Of a DNA stretch of 38,206 nucleotides, positions 25,603 to 31,879 are shown in pieces (the first letter of the stretch is position 1; every line of letters starts with the position of its first letter). Both the position numbers and the translations under genes were made by a program. This stretch comes from Lientehia sp934351765 (GTDB lineage Bacteria; Bacillota; Clostridia; Lachnospirales; Lachnospiraceae), in assembly GCF_052118925.1 (NCBI RefSeq), contig NZ_JBQKGG010000019.1, forward strand, positions 1 through 38,206. Direction: 5' to 3'. The notes under the pieces were generated by a model, which searched no databases, was not told where the DNA came from, and saw only the letters and a list, made by a program, of their open reading frames with translations.

Positions 25603-25639
25603 CTCACCTCCTATCTGCCATCCTCTGTCTCGAAGAGGT
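25603..25639. repeat. 37-bp direct repeat, right copy
   Basis: This is the original-looking copy: it holds the last codons and stop of the Cro-like gene plus the AGGAGGTGAG that serves the next gene. It pairs with the copy at 24,639-24,675. Confidence 0.85.
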
Positions 25640-25808
25640 AATCAAATTTTACACAGAAAATCTTGCATAACCTCTTTGCTTCAAGAGCCGTAAACTTTCC
25701 CGATTTCTTTTTGTTTTCATATGACACTCTTGAAATTCTAAGCTTTTCGGCCATCTGCGCATTGGTATAACCTTTACGTGCCTGTTCAGCTTCTAAATTT
25801 CTGAACAT
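25611..25808 (-). CDS. Cro-like XRE-family repressor
   Basis: 65 residues starting MFRNLEAEQARKGYTNAQMA. The helix-turn-helix is clear (TNAQMAEKLRISRVSYENKK), and the fold ends with AKRLCKIFCVKFDYLFE, standard for XRE proteins. ATG at 25808 follows AAAGGAGG; the upstream part of the open frame lies in the operator region. It is the first gene leftward from the divergent promoter pair, facing the CI-like repressor, so it is the likely Cro. Confidence 0.85.
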   Translation of the reverse strand: MFRNLEAEQARKGYTNAQMAEKLRISRVSYENKKKSGKFTALEAKRLCKIFCVKFDYLFETEDGR

Positions 25809-25855
25809 TCCATATCCTCCTTTCCGTTTGTTTACGTTTTGCAAACTATGTTTAT

Positions 25856-25884
25856 ATGATAATTGCAATAAGCAAACTTGTCAA
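25856..25884 (-). promoter_or_regulatory. Leftward early promoter with operator sites
   Basis: Minus strand: TTGACA (25,884-25,879), 17 bp, TATCAT (25,861-25,856). The spacer contains AGTTTGC, and similar TTTGCAAAC motifs lie at about 25,839-25,846 and 25,900-25,908. These are the probable operator sites shared by the Cro-like and CI-like proteins. Confidence 0.72.
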
Positions 25885-25915
25885 TAGTTTTCTTTTCATT
25901 TTGCAAACTTTTTTA

Positions 25916-25944
25916 TTGACAGTTTTTCGTTATGCAACTATAAT
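25916..25944 (+). promoter_or_regulatory. Rightward promoter of the lysogeny genes
   Basis: A consensus-like TTGACA and TATAAT with a 17-bp spacer, 25 bp before the repressor start. A TTTGCAAAC operator-like motif lies immediately upstream and ATGCAACTA overlaps the -10 region, as expected for repressor autoregulation. Confidence 0.82.
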
Positions 25945-25968
25945 CAAACCTATCAGGAGGTAACTACA

Positions 25969-26280
25969 ATGGGTGACCGTTTCAATGAGAATTTAAAAGA
26001 ATCTCGTTTAAAAGCAGGCCTTTCGCAAAAAGATGTTGCTGAAAAAATAGGTGTTGCAAAATCAACCTACTCCTTATATGAAAGCGGCAACAGAGAACCA
26101 AATGTAAACACCATAAAAAAAATAGCAGACTGTCTAAATGTTTCGGCAGACACGCTTCTGGGAATTGAGGACAATCAGCCCTCCACTATTGCCGCCCATT
26201 TTGACGGCGAAGAATACACCGACGCAGAGCTGGAAGAAATCAAGCAGTTTGCCGCCTTTGTGAAGGATAGAAGAAAATAA
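25969..26280 (+). CDS. CI-like XRE repressor
   Basis: 103 residues. The N-terminal helix-turn-helix is canonical (LSQKDVAEKIGVAKSTYSLY, ESGNREP, KKIADCLNVSADTLLG). The short C-terminal region lacks an S24 peptidase domain, so induction is probably by cleavage through the ImmA-like protease encoded downstream rather than by RecA-driven self-cleavage. AGGAGG precedes the start. It is transcribed divergently from the Cro-like gene. Confidence 0.88.
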   Translation: MGDRFNENLKESRLKAGLSQKDVAEKIGVAKSTYSLYESGNREPNVNTIKKIADCLNVSADTLLGIEDNQPSTIAAHFDGEEYTDAELEEIKQFAAFVKDRRK

Positions 26281-26306
26281 TTTATACGTATTTGCACATA
26301 TTTTTA

Positions 26307-26335
26307 TTGACATACGTATATATACGTGTTATAAT
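26307..26335 (+). promoter_or_regulatory. hicAB promoter with palindromic operator
   Basis: TTGACA and TATAAT are 17 bp apart. The spacer contains a perfect 14-bp palindrome (26,314-26,327, ACGTATATATACGT), the likely binding site of the ribbon-helix-helix part of HicB. Confidence 0.8.
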
Positions 26336-26357
26336 ATTCTTATAGAAAGGAGGGGCA

Positions 26358-26540
26358 ATGAAAACACAGGAACTCTTAAAAATGCTAAAGAAATCGAAGT
26401 GCGAATTTGTCCGGAGCGGAAGCCGACATGACATCTGGTACAGCCCGACAACCGGTAAGCAATTCGCAGTTCCGAGACACAAAACAGAAGTTTCATCTGG
26501 AACACTCAATAACATACTGAAGGACGCGGGGCTAAAATAG
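26358..26540 (+). CDS. hicA: HicA mRNA interferase toxin
   Basis: A 60-residue protein with the HicA core: LLKMLKKSKCEFVRSGSRHD, with the catalytic-type His24, then PTTGKQFAVPRHKTEVSSGT and NNILKDAGLK. HicA cleaves mRNA and is neutralised by HicB. It has a strong ribosome binding site (AAAGGAGG) and its own promoter. The pair lies between the repressor and the ImmA-like gene, which suggests stabilisation of the prophage or a defence role. Confidence 0.9.
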   Translation: MKTQELLKMLKKSKCEFVRSGSRHDIWYSPTTGKQFAVPRHKTEVSSGTLNNILKDAGLK

Positions 26541-26582
26541 CCCCACTTCTTCAACCTTTATAGATTTGAAAGGAGAAATAAT

Positions 26583-26981
26583 ATGGCTAAATATGCTTAT
26601 CCCGCTATTTTTACACCAGAAGATAACGGCGGCTTTTCCATTAACTTTCCAGACTTGGAAGGATGCTACACATGCGGAGATTCTTTAGAGGACGGCATTG
26701 AAATGGCTGAGGATGTCCTTGCTTTGATTCTTTATGGTTATGAAAAAGATGGGCGTGCAATTCCAGCGCCTTCTGCTCCGTCCAGTCTCTCCATTTCCGG
26801 AAACGACTTTATAAATTATATTGCATGCGATACAATGGCATATCGAAAAATGTACAATAACAAGGCAGTGAAAAAAACCCTTACCATACCAGAATGGTTA
26901 AATGAATCCGCATCAGCTATGGGAATCAACTTCTCGCAGGTGCTTCAGGAAGCATTACTGCAAAAAGTACAGATGAAATAA
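26583..26981 (+). CDS. hicB: HicB antitoxin
   Basis: A 132-residue protein. The N-terminal half is the degenerate RNase H-like HicB fold (YPAIFTPEDNGGFSINFPDL, then EGCYTCGDSLEDGIEMAEDV). The C-terminal 40 residues (KTLTIPEWLNESASAMGINF) form a ribbon-helix-helix DNA-binding part. It lies 42 bp after hicA, with GAAAGGAG before the start. It neutralises HicA and probably represses the operon through the palindrome at 26,314-26,327. Confidence 0.9.
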   Translation: MAKYAYPAIFTPEDNGGFSINFPDLEGCYTCGDSLEDGIEMAEDVLALILYGYEKDGRAIPAPSAPSSLSISGNDFINYIACDTMAYRKMYNNKAVKKTLTIPEWLNESASAMGINFSQVLQEALLQKVQMK

Positions 26982-27072
26982 TATTTTTACAAGGGAGCCG
27001 TGCCTTTAACGGCTCTCTCAGTAAGAATACTATTTAAAAATACCAGGCATACCAGAATAAGAAGGTGTTTGC

Positions 27073-27540
27073 ATGAACATGTATGAACGTTTGCAGGATC
27101 AGGCCTGCGCGGACGGTATAGACGTAATGGATTACCATTTTTCCAGTGAACGAATAAAGGGGTTATACTGCAATGGATCCATTGCAATTCGCCACGACAT
27201 CCCCACTCAGGCAGAAAAGTCCTGCGTTCTGGCAGAAGAACTCGGTCACTACTACACCACGACCGGAAACATTCTGGATCAGTCCGTCACCGCCAACCGA
27301 AAGCAGGAGCTCCGCGCCAGAGCTTACGGCTATAACCTCCGGATCGGCCTGCGCGGGATCGTGGCAGCGTATGAATTCGGGTGCCAGAACCAGTATGAAA
27401 TTGCGGAACATCTGGGTGTGACAGAAGAATATCTGATAGACGCTTTGGAATATTACCGGAGCAAATATGGAATTTATACGACAATTGATAACTACGTGAT
27501 CTACTTCGAGCCGCTGGCGGTTGTGAAAATGATGAAATAA
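27073..27540 (+). CDS. ImmA/IrrE-like metallopeptidase
   Basis: 155 residues. The active-site region reads CVLAEELGHYYTTTGN (EELGH at 55-59), so the first His of the usual HExxH is Glu. This substitution is, as I recall, common in this clostridial subfamily, but it leaves the zinc-binding state uncertain. ImmA proteins cleave the partner repressor to induce ICEs and prophages. Its place in the same cluster as the CI-like gene fits that role. The C-terminal part (YEIAEHLGVTEEYLIDALEY) is helical. AAGGTG lies upstream; Met1 or Met3 may be the start. Confidence 0.8.
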   Translation: MNMYERLQDQACADGIDVMDYHFSSERIKGLYCNGSIAIRHDIPTQAEKSCVLAEELGHYYTTTGNILDQSVTANRKQELRARAYGYNLRIGLRGIVAAYEFGCQNQYEIAEHLGVTEEYLIDALEYYRSKYGIYTTIDNYVIYFEPLAVVKMMK

Positions 27541-27617
27541 ACTGTGTGGAACTCCAGACGGTTAGACTGTTGCCTGCGGTAATGGGGGATAACGTAATAT
27601 GCAAAGGAGAATATGGT

Positions 27618-29210
27618 ATGAATGAAAATGTGCTTGAAAAAATAGTTGCCAGTAAAAAACTCCCTGTTCTTTTTATTGGATCAGGGATTTCAAAAAGATA
27701 TCTTCATAACTACCCTACCTGGGATGAACTCATCGAGTTGTCCTTCAAGAAATATAATTCTGATCTGTTCCAATTGCAAAAACATAAAGATGCCATGCTT
27801 CGTGAGGGGCTTTCCCCTTTTGAAATCAACACTTCTTTAGCAACTATTATTGAGAATGATTTCAATGCTGCCTTTTTTGATAGGAAAATCAAACTTAATA
27901 TTGGCAACAGCAAAAATCCTGCTTGGGTGCACAAAGGAATCTCTCCCTACAAAATGTTTCTTTCCTTATATTTTAAAAAAATGAAAATCCAGCGTAGCCA
28001 ACGTTTACTTGATGAGCTCGAAAAGTTCAGATCCCTAAAAGCAAAGATTTCTGCTGTTATTACCACGAACTACGATTTGTTTTTGGAGAATGAGATATTT
28101 TCCAACGATTTTACAGTTTTTGTAAATCAGCATCAACTTTTTGATTCTGATAGTTACAATATTTCCGAAATATATAAAATCCATGGTTCTGCAACTGATG
28201 CTACCTCTCTTATTGTCACTAAGGCAGACTATGAAAAATTTCAGGATTCTCGAAAACTTATCATTGCAAAAATGTTAACTTTATTCGCTGAATCACCTAT
28301 CATCTTTTTAGGTTATTCTTTTTCGGATGAAAATATCCAATTGATAATCTCCGACTTCTTGTCCTGTCTTTCTGCTGAACAAAGGTCAACCATACGCGAA
28401 CATTTTGTTTTTATAAGTTACCGGAAAGGAGAAATGGACCTTATCGAAATAAAGCGGAACATTACAACAAAGAATGGCGCCGAAATTCCCATTACTGAAA
28501 TACAAACCGATAATTATGCCCGTGTTTTTGATATATTAAACAAAATTGTTCCAGGGGTTTCCCCTTTGAAAATACGTGAAACTAGGCGAATAATTAAAAC
28601 TATTGTTGATTCCAGTATTTCCGATTCAAATGCAGAAGCTACTATTGTTGGATTAGATGATTTAAGTAAAATGGATTTATCTGGAAAACCCTTAGCAATT
28701 GCAATTGGATATCGGGAAAACATACTAAGTAAATTCGGATATGGGATCTTTGATGATGATGTTATTTTAGAAGACATTTTATACGATAATAAACATCTCG
28801 ATCCAGACGCAATGTGTTTAGATCGCTTTAAGTCTATCGCCGCTACTCGTTTGCTTCCTGTTTTTAAATACATTCGGCAAGCCCGTATATCTGTTTCGCC
28901 TAATTCCCGTCTTGGAATTTATGTTACGAAGCATAACAGCGTCGATAAAATTATTTCCAAAAACGTTGCAAAGACATTAAAAAATATACCAGAAATCCAT
29001 GATTATCTCGCTTTAATAACTGAAATAGAATCAAAACCAGACTTGAACAAAAAAGCCGGAGTTCTCTTAAAAAACATAGAACATTTTTCAATTTCTCAAG
29101 TTCGAGATATATGTAAAATGCTTTTTGCCCCCAATCGCGATACTGTTAAAAGTGCTACACACTTTAAACGATGCGTTATGTATATTGATTTAATGGAAAA
29201 TTGGGCGTAA
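27618..29210 (+). CDS. SIR2-family NADase-like defence protein
   Basis: A 530-residue protein. The N-terminal ~300 residues are SIR2-like: GSGIS at 21-25 (NAD-binding), TTNYD at 149-153 with the usual Asn, KIHGS with catalytic-type His189, and FLGYSFSDENI at 230-240. The C-terminal ~230 residues are an unrecognised helical domain, probably a sensor. SIR2 proteins of this shape deplete NAD+ and cause abortive infection when they sense phage. Here the gene lies in the lysogeny module, is AT-rich, and follows ImmA by 77 bp with AAAGGAGA 7 nt before the start. It probably protects the lysogen from other phages. A different upstream ATG (27546) lacks a ribosome binding site. Confidence 0.85.
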   Translation: MNENVLEKIVASKKLPVLFIGSGISKRYLHNYPTWDELIELSFKKYNSDLFQLQKHKDAMLREGLSPFEINTSLATIIENDFNAAFFDRKIKLNIGNSKNPAWVHKGISPYKMFLSLYFKKMKIQRSQRLLDELEKFRSLKAKISAVITTNYDLFLENEIFSNDFTVFVNQHQLFDSDSYNISEIYKIHGSATDATSLIVTKADYEKFQDSRKLIIAKMLTLFAESPIIFLGYSFSDENIQLIISDFLSCLSAEQRSTIREHFVFISYRKGEMDLIEIKRNITTKNGAEIPITEIQTDNYARVFDILNKIVPGVSPLKIRETRRIIKTIVDSSISDSNAEATIVGLDDLSKMDLSGKPLAIAIGYRENILSKFGYGIFDDDVILEDILYDNKHLDPDAMCLDRFKSIAATRLLPVFKYIRQARISVSPNSRLGIYVTKHNSVDKIISKNVAKTLKNIPEIHDYLALITEIESKPDLNKKAGVLLKNIEHFSISQVRDICKMLFAPNRDTVKSATHFKRCVMYIDLMENWA

Positions 29211-29217
29211 CACAGAA

Positions 29218-29271
29218 AGAAAGACTAACAAACCTTTTCTGGTACACACCAAAAACATTGTTAGTCTTTCT
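29218..29271. terminator. Inverted repeat downstream of the SIR2 gene, and the gap to the integrase
   Basis: A perfect 14-bp inverted repeat (AGAAAGACTAACAA at 29,218-29,231, complement at 29,258-29,271) with a 26-bp loop lies 8 bp after the SIR2 stop. No clean T tract follows, so termination is only probable. A second small repeat (AGAACAC / GTGTTCT, 29,284-29,310) follows. Apart from these, the hairpins at 29,419-29,448 and 29,511-29,550, and the integrase ribosome binding site, I see no gene in 29,211-29,583. Confidence 0.45.
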
Positions 29272-29418
29272 CCATACAAATTCAGAACACTTTTCATTGT
29301 TCTGTGTTCTCTTAAGTTCAGCACTCCAAAAGCTTTATATAACTTTTTTATAAGTGCTCTTTAATAATACTCTTTTAATCTAAAAATGTCAATATTTACG
29401 CTGACATTTGTAATTCAA

Positions 29419-29448
29419 AACCGGCCCCTGCGCCAGCAGAGACCGGCT
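29419..29448 (-). terminator. Minus-strand hairpin terminator in the SIR2-integrase gap
   Basis: Minus strand: AGCCGGTCTCTGC-TGGC-GCAGGGGCCGGTT (13 bp with a few G-U pairs), then TTTTG. The pairing is better on the minus strand, so it would block transcription coming from the integrase side. Confidence 0.5.
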
Positions 29449-29510
29449 CTAAGACTAATGTCCCGAAGGATTCACTAGTACGTTCGATTCATAGTGTATC
29501 ATCTCCGGGA

Positions 29511-29550
29511 CAGCCACGCAAGCGGAACCTTTGTTCGCTGGCTGTTATTT
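29511..29550 (+). terminator. Possible attenuator before the integrase gene
   Basis: CAGCC, a 5-nt bulge, AGCG, an 11-nt loop, then CGCTGGCTG and TTATTTTTG, ending about 20 nt before the integrase ribosome binding site. Overlapping it, TGTCCCG (29,459-29,465) can pair with CGGGACA (29,506-29,512), which would partly compete. Attenuated integrase expression is possible but not shown. Confidence 0.35.
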
Positions 29551-29583
29551 TTGTACCCTAAAACGGGAAAAAGGAGAAAAGAA

Positions 29584-30651
29584 ATGGCAGAAGCAAAGAA
29601 ATTACCATCAGGAAGCTGGAGGGTTCAGGTCTTTTCACACTACGAATATGTACAGAACCCCGACGGCACCACAAAGAAAAAGCGGATCTATGAATCCTTC
29701 ACCTGTGACGATCCCTCAAACCGCGGAAAACGAAAGTGTGAAGCAGAAGCTGCTGCTTGGGCCGCTGAACGAAAAAATACCCGACCGGAAAACATATCTG
29801 TCTACAACGCCATCAGCAAGTATATCCAAATCAAGGAACCGGTTCTGTCAAAGACCACCATTGCCGGCTACCTGCGTATGCAGCGCTTATACTTCGCCTC
29901 AATCGGCGACTACCGGCTCCGTGAGCTTGACCAGATCACAGTGCAGTCCTGGGTCGGTGATCTGAGCGCCAGATTAAGCCCGAAAAGCGTCCGGAACATC
30001 TACGGCCTGTTATCTTCCACCGTCGAGATGTTCTGCCCGTCCATGCGGCTCTCAGCCACGCTCCCGGCGAAGATCAAGCCAGACCTCTATACGCCGAATG
30101 ACGAAGATATCAAGAAGCTCCTGCTGCATATTCAGGGTAAGGAACTGGAGATTGCCGTCATGCTGGCCGCCTTCGGTCCTATGCGCCGCGGTGAGATCTG
30201 CGCGCTGGAATCCTCCGACATCTCCGGAAACATTGTTACAGTCCGCCGGAACATGGTGCTGGACATCAACAAGGAATGGTCCATCAAACAGCCGAAGAAT
30301 TACAGCAGTTACCGCGAGATCCTTTATCCGGACTTTGTGATTGACCGTCTGGCCGGAATCGAAGGGCGGATTATAAAGGCAACCCCGGATCAGATCACCG
30401 GGCGTTTTCGCCGCGCCGTCTATTTTGCCGGCCTTCCGCACTTCCGCTTCCATGACCTGCGCCATTATGCAGCGTCGATCATGCACGCCATCGGTATCCA
30501 GGATCAGTACATCATGGCACGCGGAGGCTGGAAAACGGACAGTGTAATGAAATCCGTGTACCGGAATGTTATTGACCTGGAAGCAGCCAAACAAAACAAG
30601 AAAATCAACAACCACTTCAAGTCCATGCAACACGATATGCAACACGTCTGA
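29584..30651 (+). CDS. int: Tyrosine-type site-specific integrase
   Basis: 355 residues from the ATG at 29584 (AAAAGGAG upstream). An N-terminal arm-binding region and a SAM-like core-binding domain (about 73-165) precede the catalytic domain: GPMRRGEICAL (Arg201/202), a Lys in the IKQPKNYSS hairpin, HDLRH with His290 and Arg293, GGWKTD with Trp316 in the second His position, and Tyr326 in SVYRNV. It integrates and excises the prophage. It ends about 40 bp before the tRNA-like attachment sequence, the normal position for integrases that use tRNA 3' ends. Confidence 0.95.
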   Translation: MAEAKKLPSGSWRVQVFSHYEYVQNPDGTTKKKRIYESFTCDDPSNRGKRKCEAEAAAWAAERKNTRPENISVYNAISKYIQIKEPVLSKTTIAGYLRMQRLYFASIGDYRLRELDQITVQSWVGDLSARLSPKSVRNIYGLLSSTVEMFCPSMRLSATLPAKIKPDLYTPNDEDIKKLLLHIQGKELEIAVMLAAFGPMRRGEICALESSDISGNIVTVRRNMVLDINKEWSIKQPKNYSSYREILYPDFVIDRLAGIEGRIIKATPDQITGRFRRAVYFAGLPHFRFHDLRHYAASIMHAIGIQDQYIMARGGWKTDSVMKSVYRNVIDLEAAKQNKKINNHFKSMQHDMQHV

Positions 30652-30691
30652 AAAGAAACCACGTATTTATGCGGTTTATTAAGTGAAAACA

Positions 30692-30719
30692 ATGGGTTCG
30701 AGCCCCATTGCTTCCACGA
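30692..30719 (+). other. tRNA 3' fragment; prophage attachment site (att)
   Basis: ATGGG-TTCGAGC-CCCAT forms a perfect T-arm, followed by TGCTTCC as the 3' acceptor strand, A as discriminator and CGA in place of CCA. The 5' half of a tRNA (which would start GGAAGCA) is absent upstream, where the integrase ends instead. This is the signature of integration into a tRNA 3' end. The complete tRNA should lie at the other end of the prophage, outside the window. The tRNA identity cannot be told from this part. Confidence 0.75.
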
Positions 30720-30727
30720 TTTCAAGG

Positions 30728-30779
30728 CCCTTGATTTTATGCGGATTGCCGAAAAAGCCCGTAAAATCAAGGGTTTTTT
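30728..30779 (+). terminator. Strong intrinsic terminator after the tRNA fragment
   Basis: A perfect 12-bp stem (CCCTTGATTTTA / TAAAATCAAGGG) is followed by TTTTTTG. It is probably the host tRNA terminator left at the right end of the prophage. Confidence 0.85.
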
Positions 30780-30812
30780 GTTTTTGTATTTTATAGGAGG
30801 CACTTTCCTATG

Positions 30813-30840
30813 AAAAAACCGCCTGCTTTCACAGACGGTT
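30813..30840 (-). terminator. Terminator of the membrane protein pair
   Basis: Minus strand: AACCGTCTG-TGAAAG-CAGGCGGTT (9 bp, one G-U) is followed by T6. The stop codon of the first paralog lies within it (30,829-30,831). Confidence 0.85.
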
Positions 30841-31185
30841 CCGTAACATTTGTATCTTCTTCTTTAATCTCATCCGCTTTTCTGCTTTTCGTCTTCTCCG
30901 TTCCACTTCCCTCTGGTACCGGCTCTCAAACGTTGCGTCATCCAGATACTTGTTCAGATCGATTATATCTTTGCAGTAAGAAATGGTAAACCGTACATAC
31001 ATAGATGTAAACCAGAGCACACCCGCACAAAAGGCAGCCCAAATCCCGCTGCAAAACAGATTTTCGCCAAATCCAACGTCATCCGCATGGCTTTCGACTG
31101 TGAGCACAATCCAGCATACCACGAAAAATACAGCCCACCTATACTTCCACAAAATCCTTGCATATCGTTTGATTTTATCCTTCAT
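30829..31185 (-). CDS. Small two-helix membrane protein, paralog 1
   Basis: 118 residues. A basic N terminus (MKDKIKRYARILWKYRW) precedes a first membrane helix (residues about 15-33) and a second (about 45-65). Then comes a conserved cytosolic part (RFTISYCKDIIDLNKYLDDA) and a very basic tail (RRRRKAEKRMRLKKKIQ). The ends are nearly identical to the next gene while the membrane part has diverged strongly. No family is recognised. It sits directly downstream of toxin-cassette remnants, so an immunity or exclusion role is possible, but this is inference. It follows its paralog by 25 bp. Confidence 0.72.
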   Translation of the reverse strand: MKDKIKRYARILWKYRWAVFFVVCWIVLTVESHADDVGFGENLFCSGIWAAFCAGVLWFTSMYVRFTISYCKDIIDLNKYLDDATFESRYQREVERRRRKAEKRMRLKKKIQMLRNRL

Positions 31186-31210
31186 CGCAAAGACTCCCTT
31201 TTTCCTGCTT

Positions 31211-31567
31211 TCACAGACGGTTCCGTAATATTTGTATCTTTTTCTTCAATTTCATCCGCTTTTCTGCTTTTCGTCTTCTCCGTTCCACTTCCCTTTTGTA
31301 TCGATCTTCAAACGTTGCGTCATCCAGATACTTGTTCAGATCGATTATATCTTTGCAATAAGAAATGGTAAAACGGATATATAACACAAGCAGCCAGATT
31401 CCACCAACAGATATCGAACTTAAAACCACTGCTGCAAACGCTCGTTCTCCCCATAGATAATCTTTCCACCCACTGTTTTTCGCGAACATAATAACCAATA
31501 CTGCCCACAAAATCAGATATTTATACTTCCACAATAACCTTGCATACCGTTTGATTTTATCCTTCAT
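31211..31567 (-). CDS. Small two-helix membrane protein, paralog 2
   Basis: 118 residues, a tandem duplicate of the neighbouring gene. It starts MKDKIKRYARLLWKYKYLIL and has the same two-helix plan with a different sequence in the helices (WLLVLYIRFTISYCKDIIDL). The C-terminal 40 residues match almost exactly. AAAAGGGAG precedes the start, and an in-sequence promoter lies just upstream. The pattern of constant ends and variable membrane segment suggests selection for diversity in the part exposed to a partner. Confidence 0.72.
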   Translation of the reverse strand: MKDKIKRYARLLWKYKYLILWAVLVIMFAKNSGWKDYLWGERAFAAVVLSSISVGGIWLLVLYIRFTISYCKDIIDLNKYLDDATFEDRYKREVERRRRKAEKRMKLKKKIQILRNRL

Positions 31568-31590
31568 CGCAAAGACTCCCTTTTCCTGCT

Positions 31591-31620
31591 ATTATACCAT
31601 TTTCTTCCTGGAACAATCAA
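31591..31620 (-). promoter_or_regulatory. Promoter of the membrane protein pair
   Basis: Minus strand: TTGATT (31,620-31,615), 18 bp, TATAAT (31,596-31,591), ending 24 bp before the start codon. The -35 element is part of the capsid-gene remnant, so the truncation point seems to have created the promoter. Confidence 0.65.
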
Positions 31621-31657
31621 CATAGTTCTGCACCTGTCCCAGATCCCTGGCCTTTTT
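31604..31657 (-). pseudogene. Minor capsid protein junction remnant (truncated)
   Basis: Read on the minus strand, AAGGCCAGGGATCTGGGACAG and the following codons encode a form of the segment that in the intact prophage gene reads GQLQNYVDFSRK (here GQVQNYVDCSRK). The fragment ends after about 17 codons and runs into the promoter of the membrane proteins. No toxin part follows. Confidence 0.7.
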
Positions 31658-31691
31658 ATTTTCATTTCTTCTGGAAAATGGCTAGAAAAAT

Positions 31692-31715
31692 ACCACCGGC
31701 CTCTCGACTGGTGGT
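31692..31715 (-). terminator. Cassette-end hairpin, copy 2
   Basis: ACCACCAG / CCGGTGGT inverted repeat with the same CGAGAGGC loop as at 9,750-9,777, followed by TATTTTTC on the minus strand. It lies directly after the 53-residue zinc-ribbon gene. Confidence 0.75.
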
Positions 31716-31717
31716 TG

Positions 31718-31879
31718 TTAATCGATGTTTAATGTTGTTCCACATTTATCGCACCGGAAACACTTCGTTGTTTTGTTATTTCCGACAGGTACCATATTCC
31801 CCTGTTCACAATTTCTGCAAGGGACTTTTTTGCCTTTTCGCAATCGGCTCATCCTCTCATTAAAGTCTTTAGGGTTCAT
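31718..31879 (-). CDS. Small zinc-ribbon protein, 53 residues; candidate immunity protein
   Basis: The protein starts MNPKDFNERMSRLRKGKKVP. Cys pairs CRNC and CFRCDKCG form a likely zinc ribbon. The ATG overlaps the stop of the HEIIH domain frame by 11 bp, so the two are translationally coupled, and the cassette hairpin follows directly. The position mirrors the 89-residue gene after the ADP-ribosyltransferase domain, and I therefore propose it as the partner (immunity) of the peptidase-like domain. That role is an inference; no family is recognised. Confidence 0.68.
   Translation of the reverse strand: MNPKDFNERMSRLRKGKKVPCRNCEQGNMVPVGNNKTTKCFRCDKCGTTLNID

Larger units (their letters stand above)
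31603..31715. repeat. Direct repeat of the capsid junction and hairpin, copy A
   Basis: From 31,603 to the hairpin at 31,715 this sequence is nearly identical to 32,454-32,555 plus the hairpin arm to 32,607. Both hold the minor capsid gene junction followed by the cassette-end hairpin. Confidence 0.85.

Noticed and set aside
26990..27023. Terminator after hicB (GAGCCGT / ACGGCTC hairpin)
   Set aside because: The stem is good but there is no T run; termination cannot be claimed.
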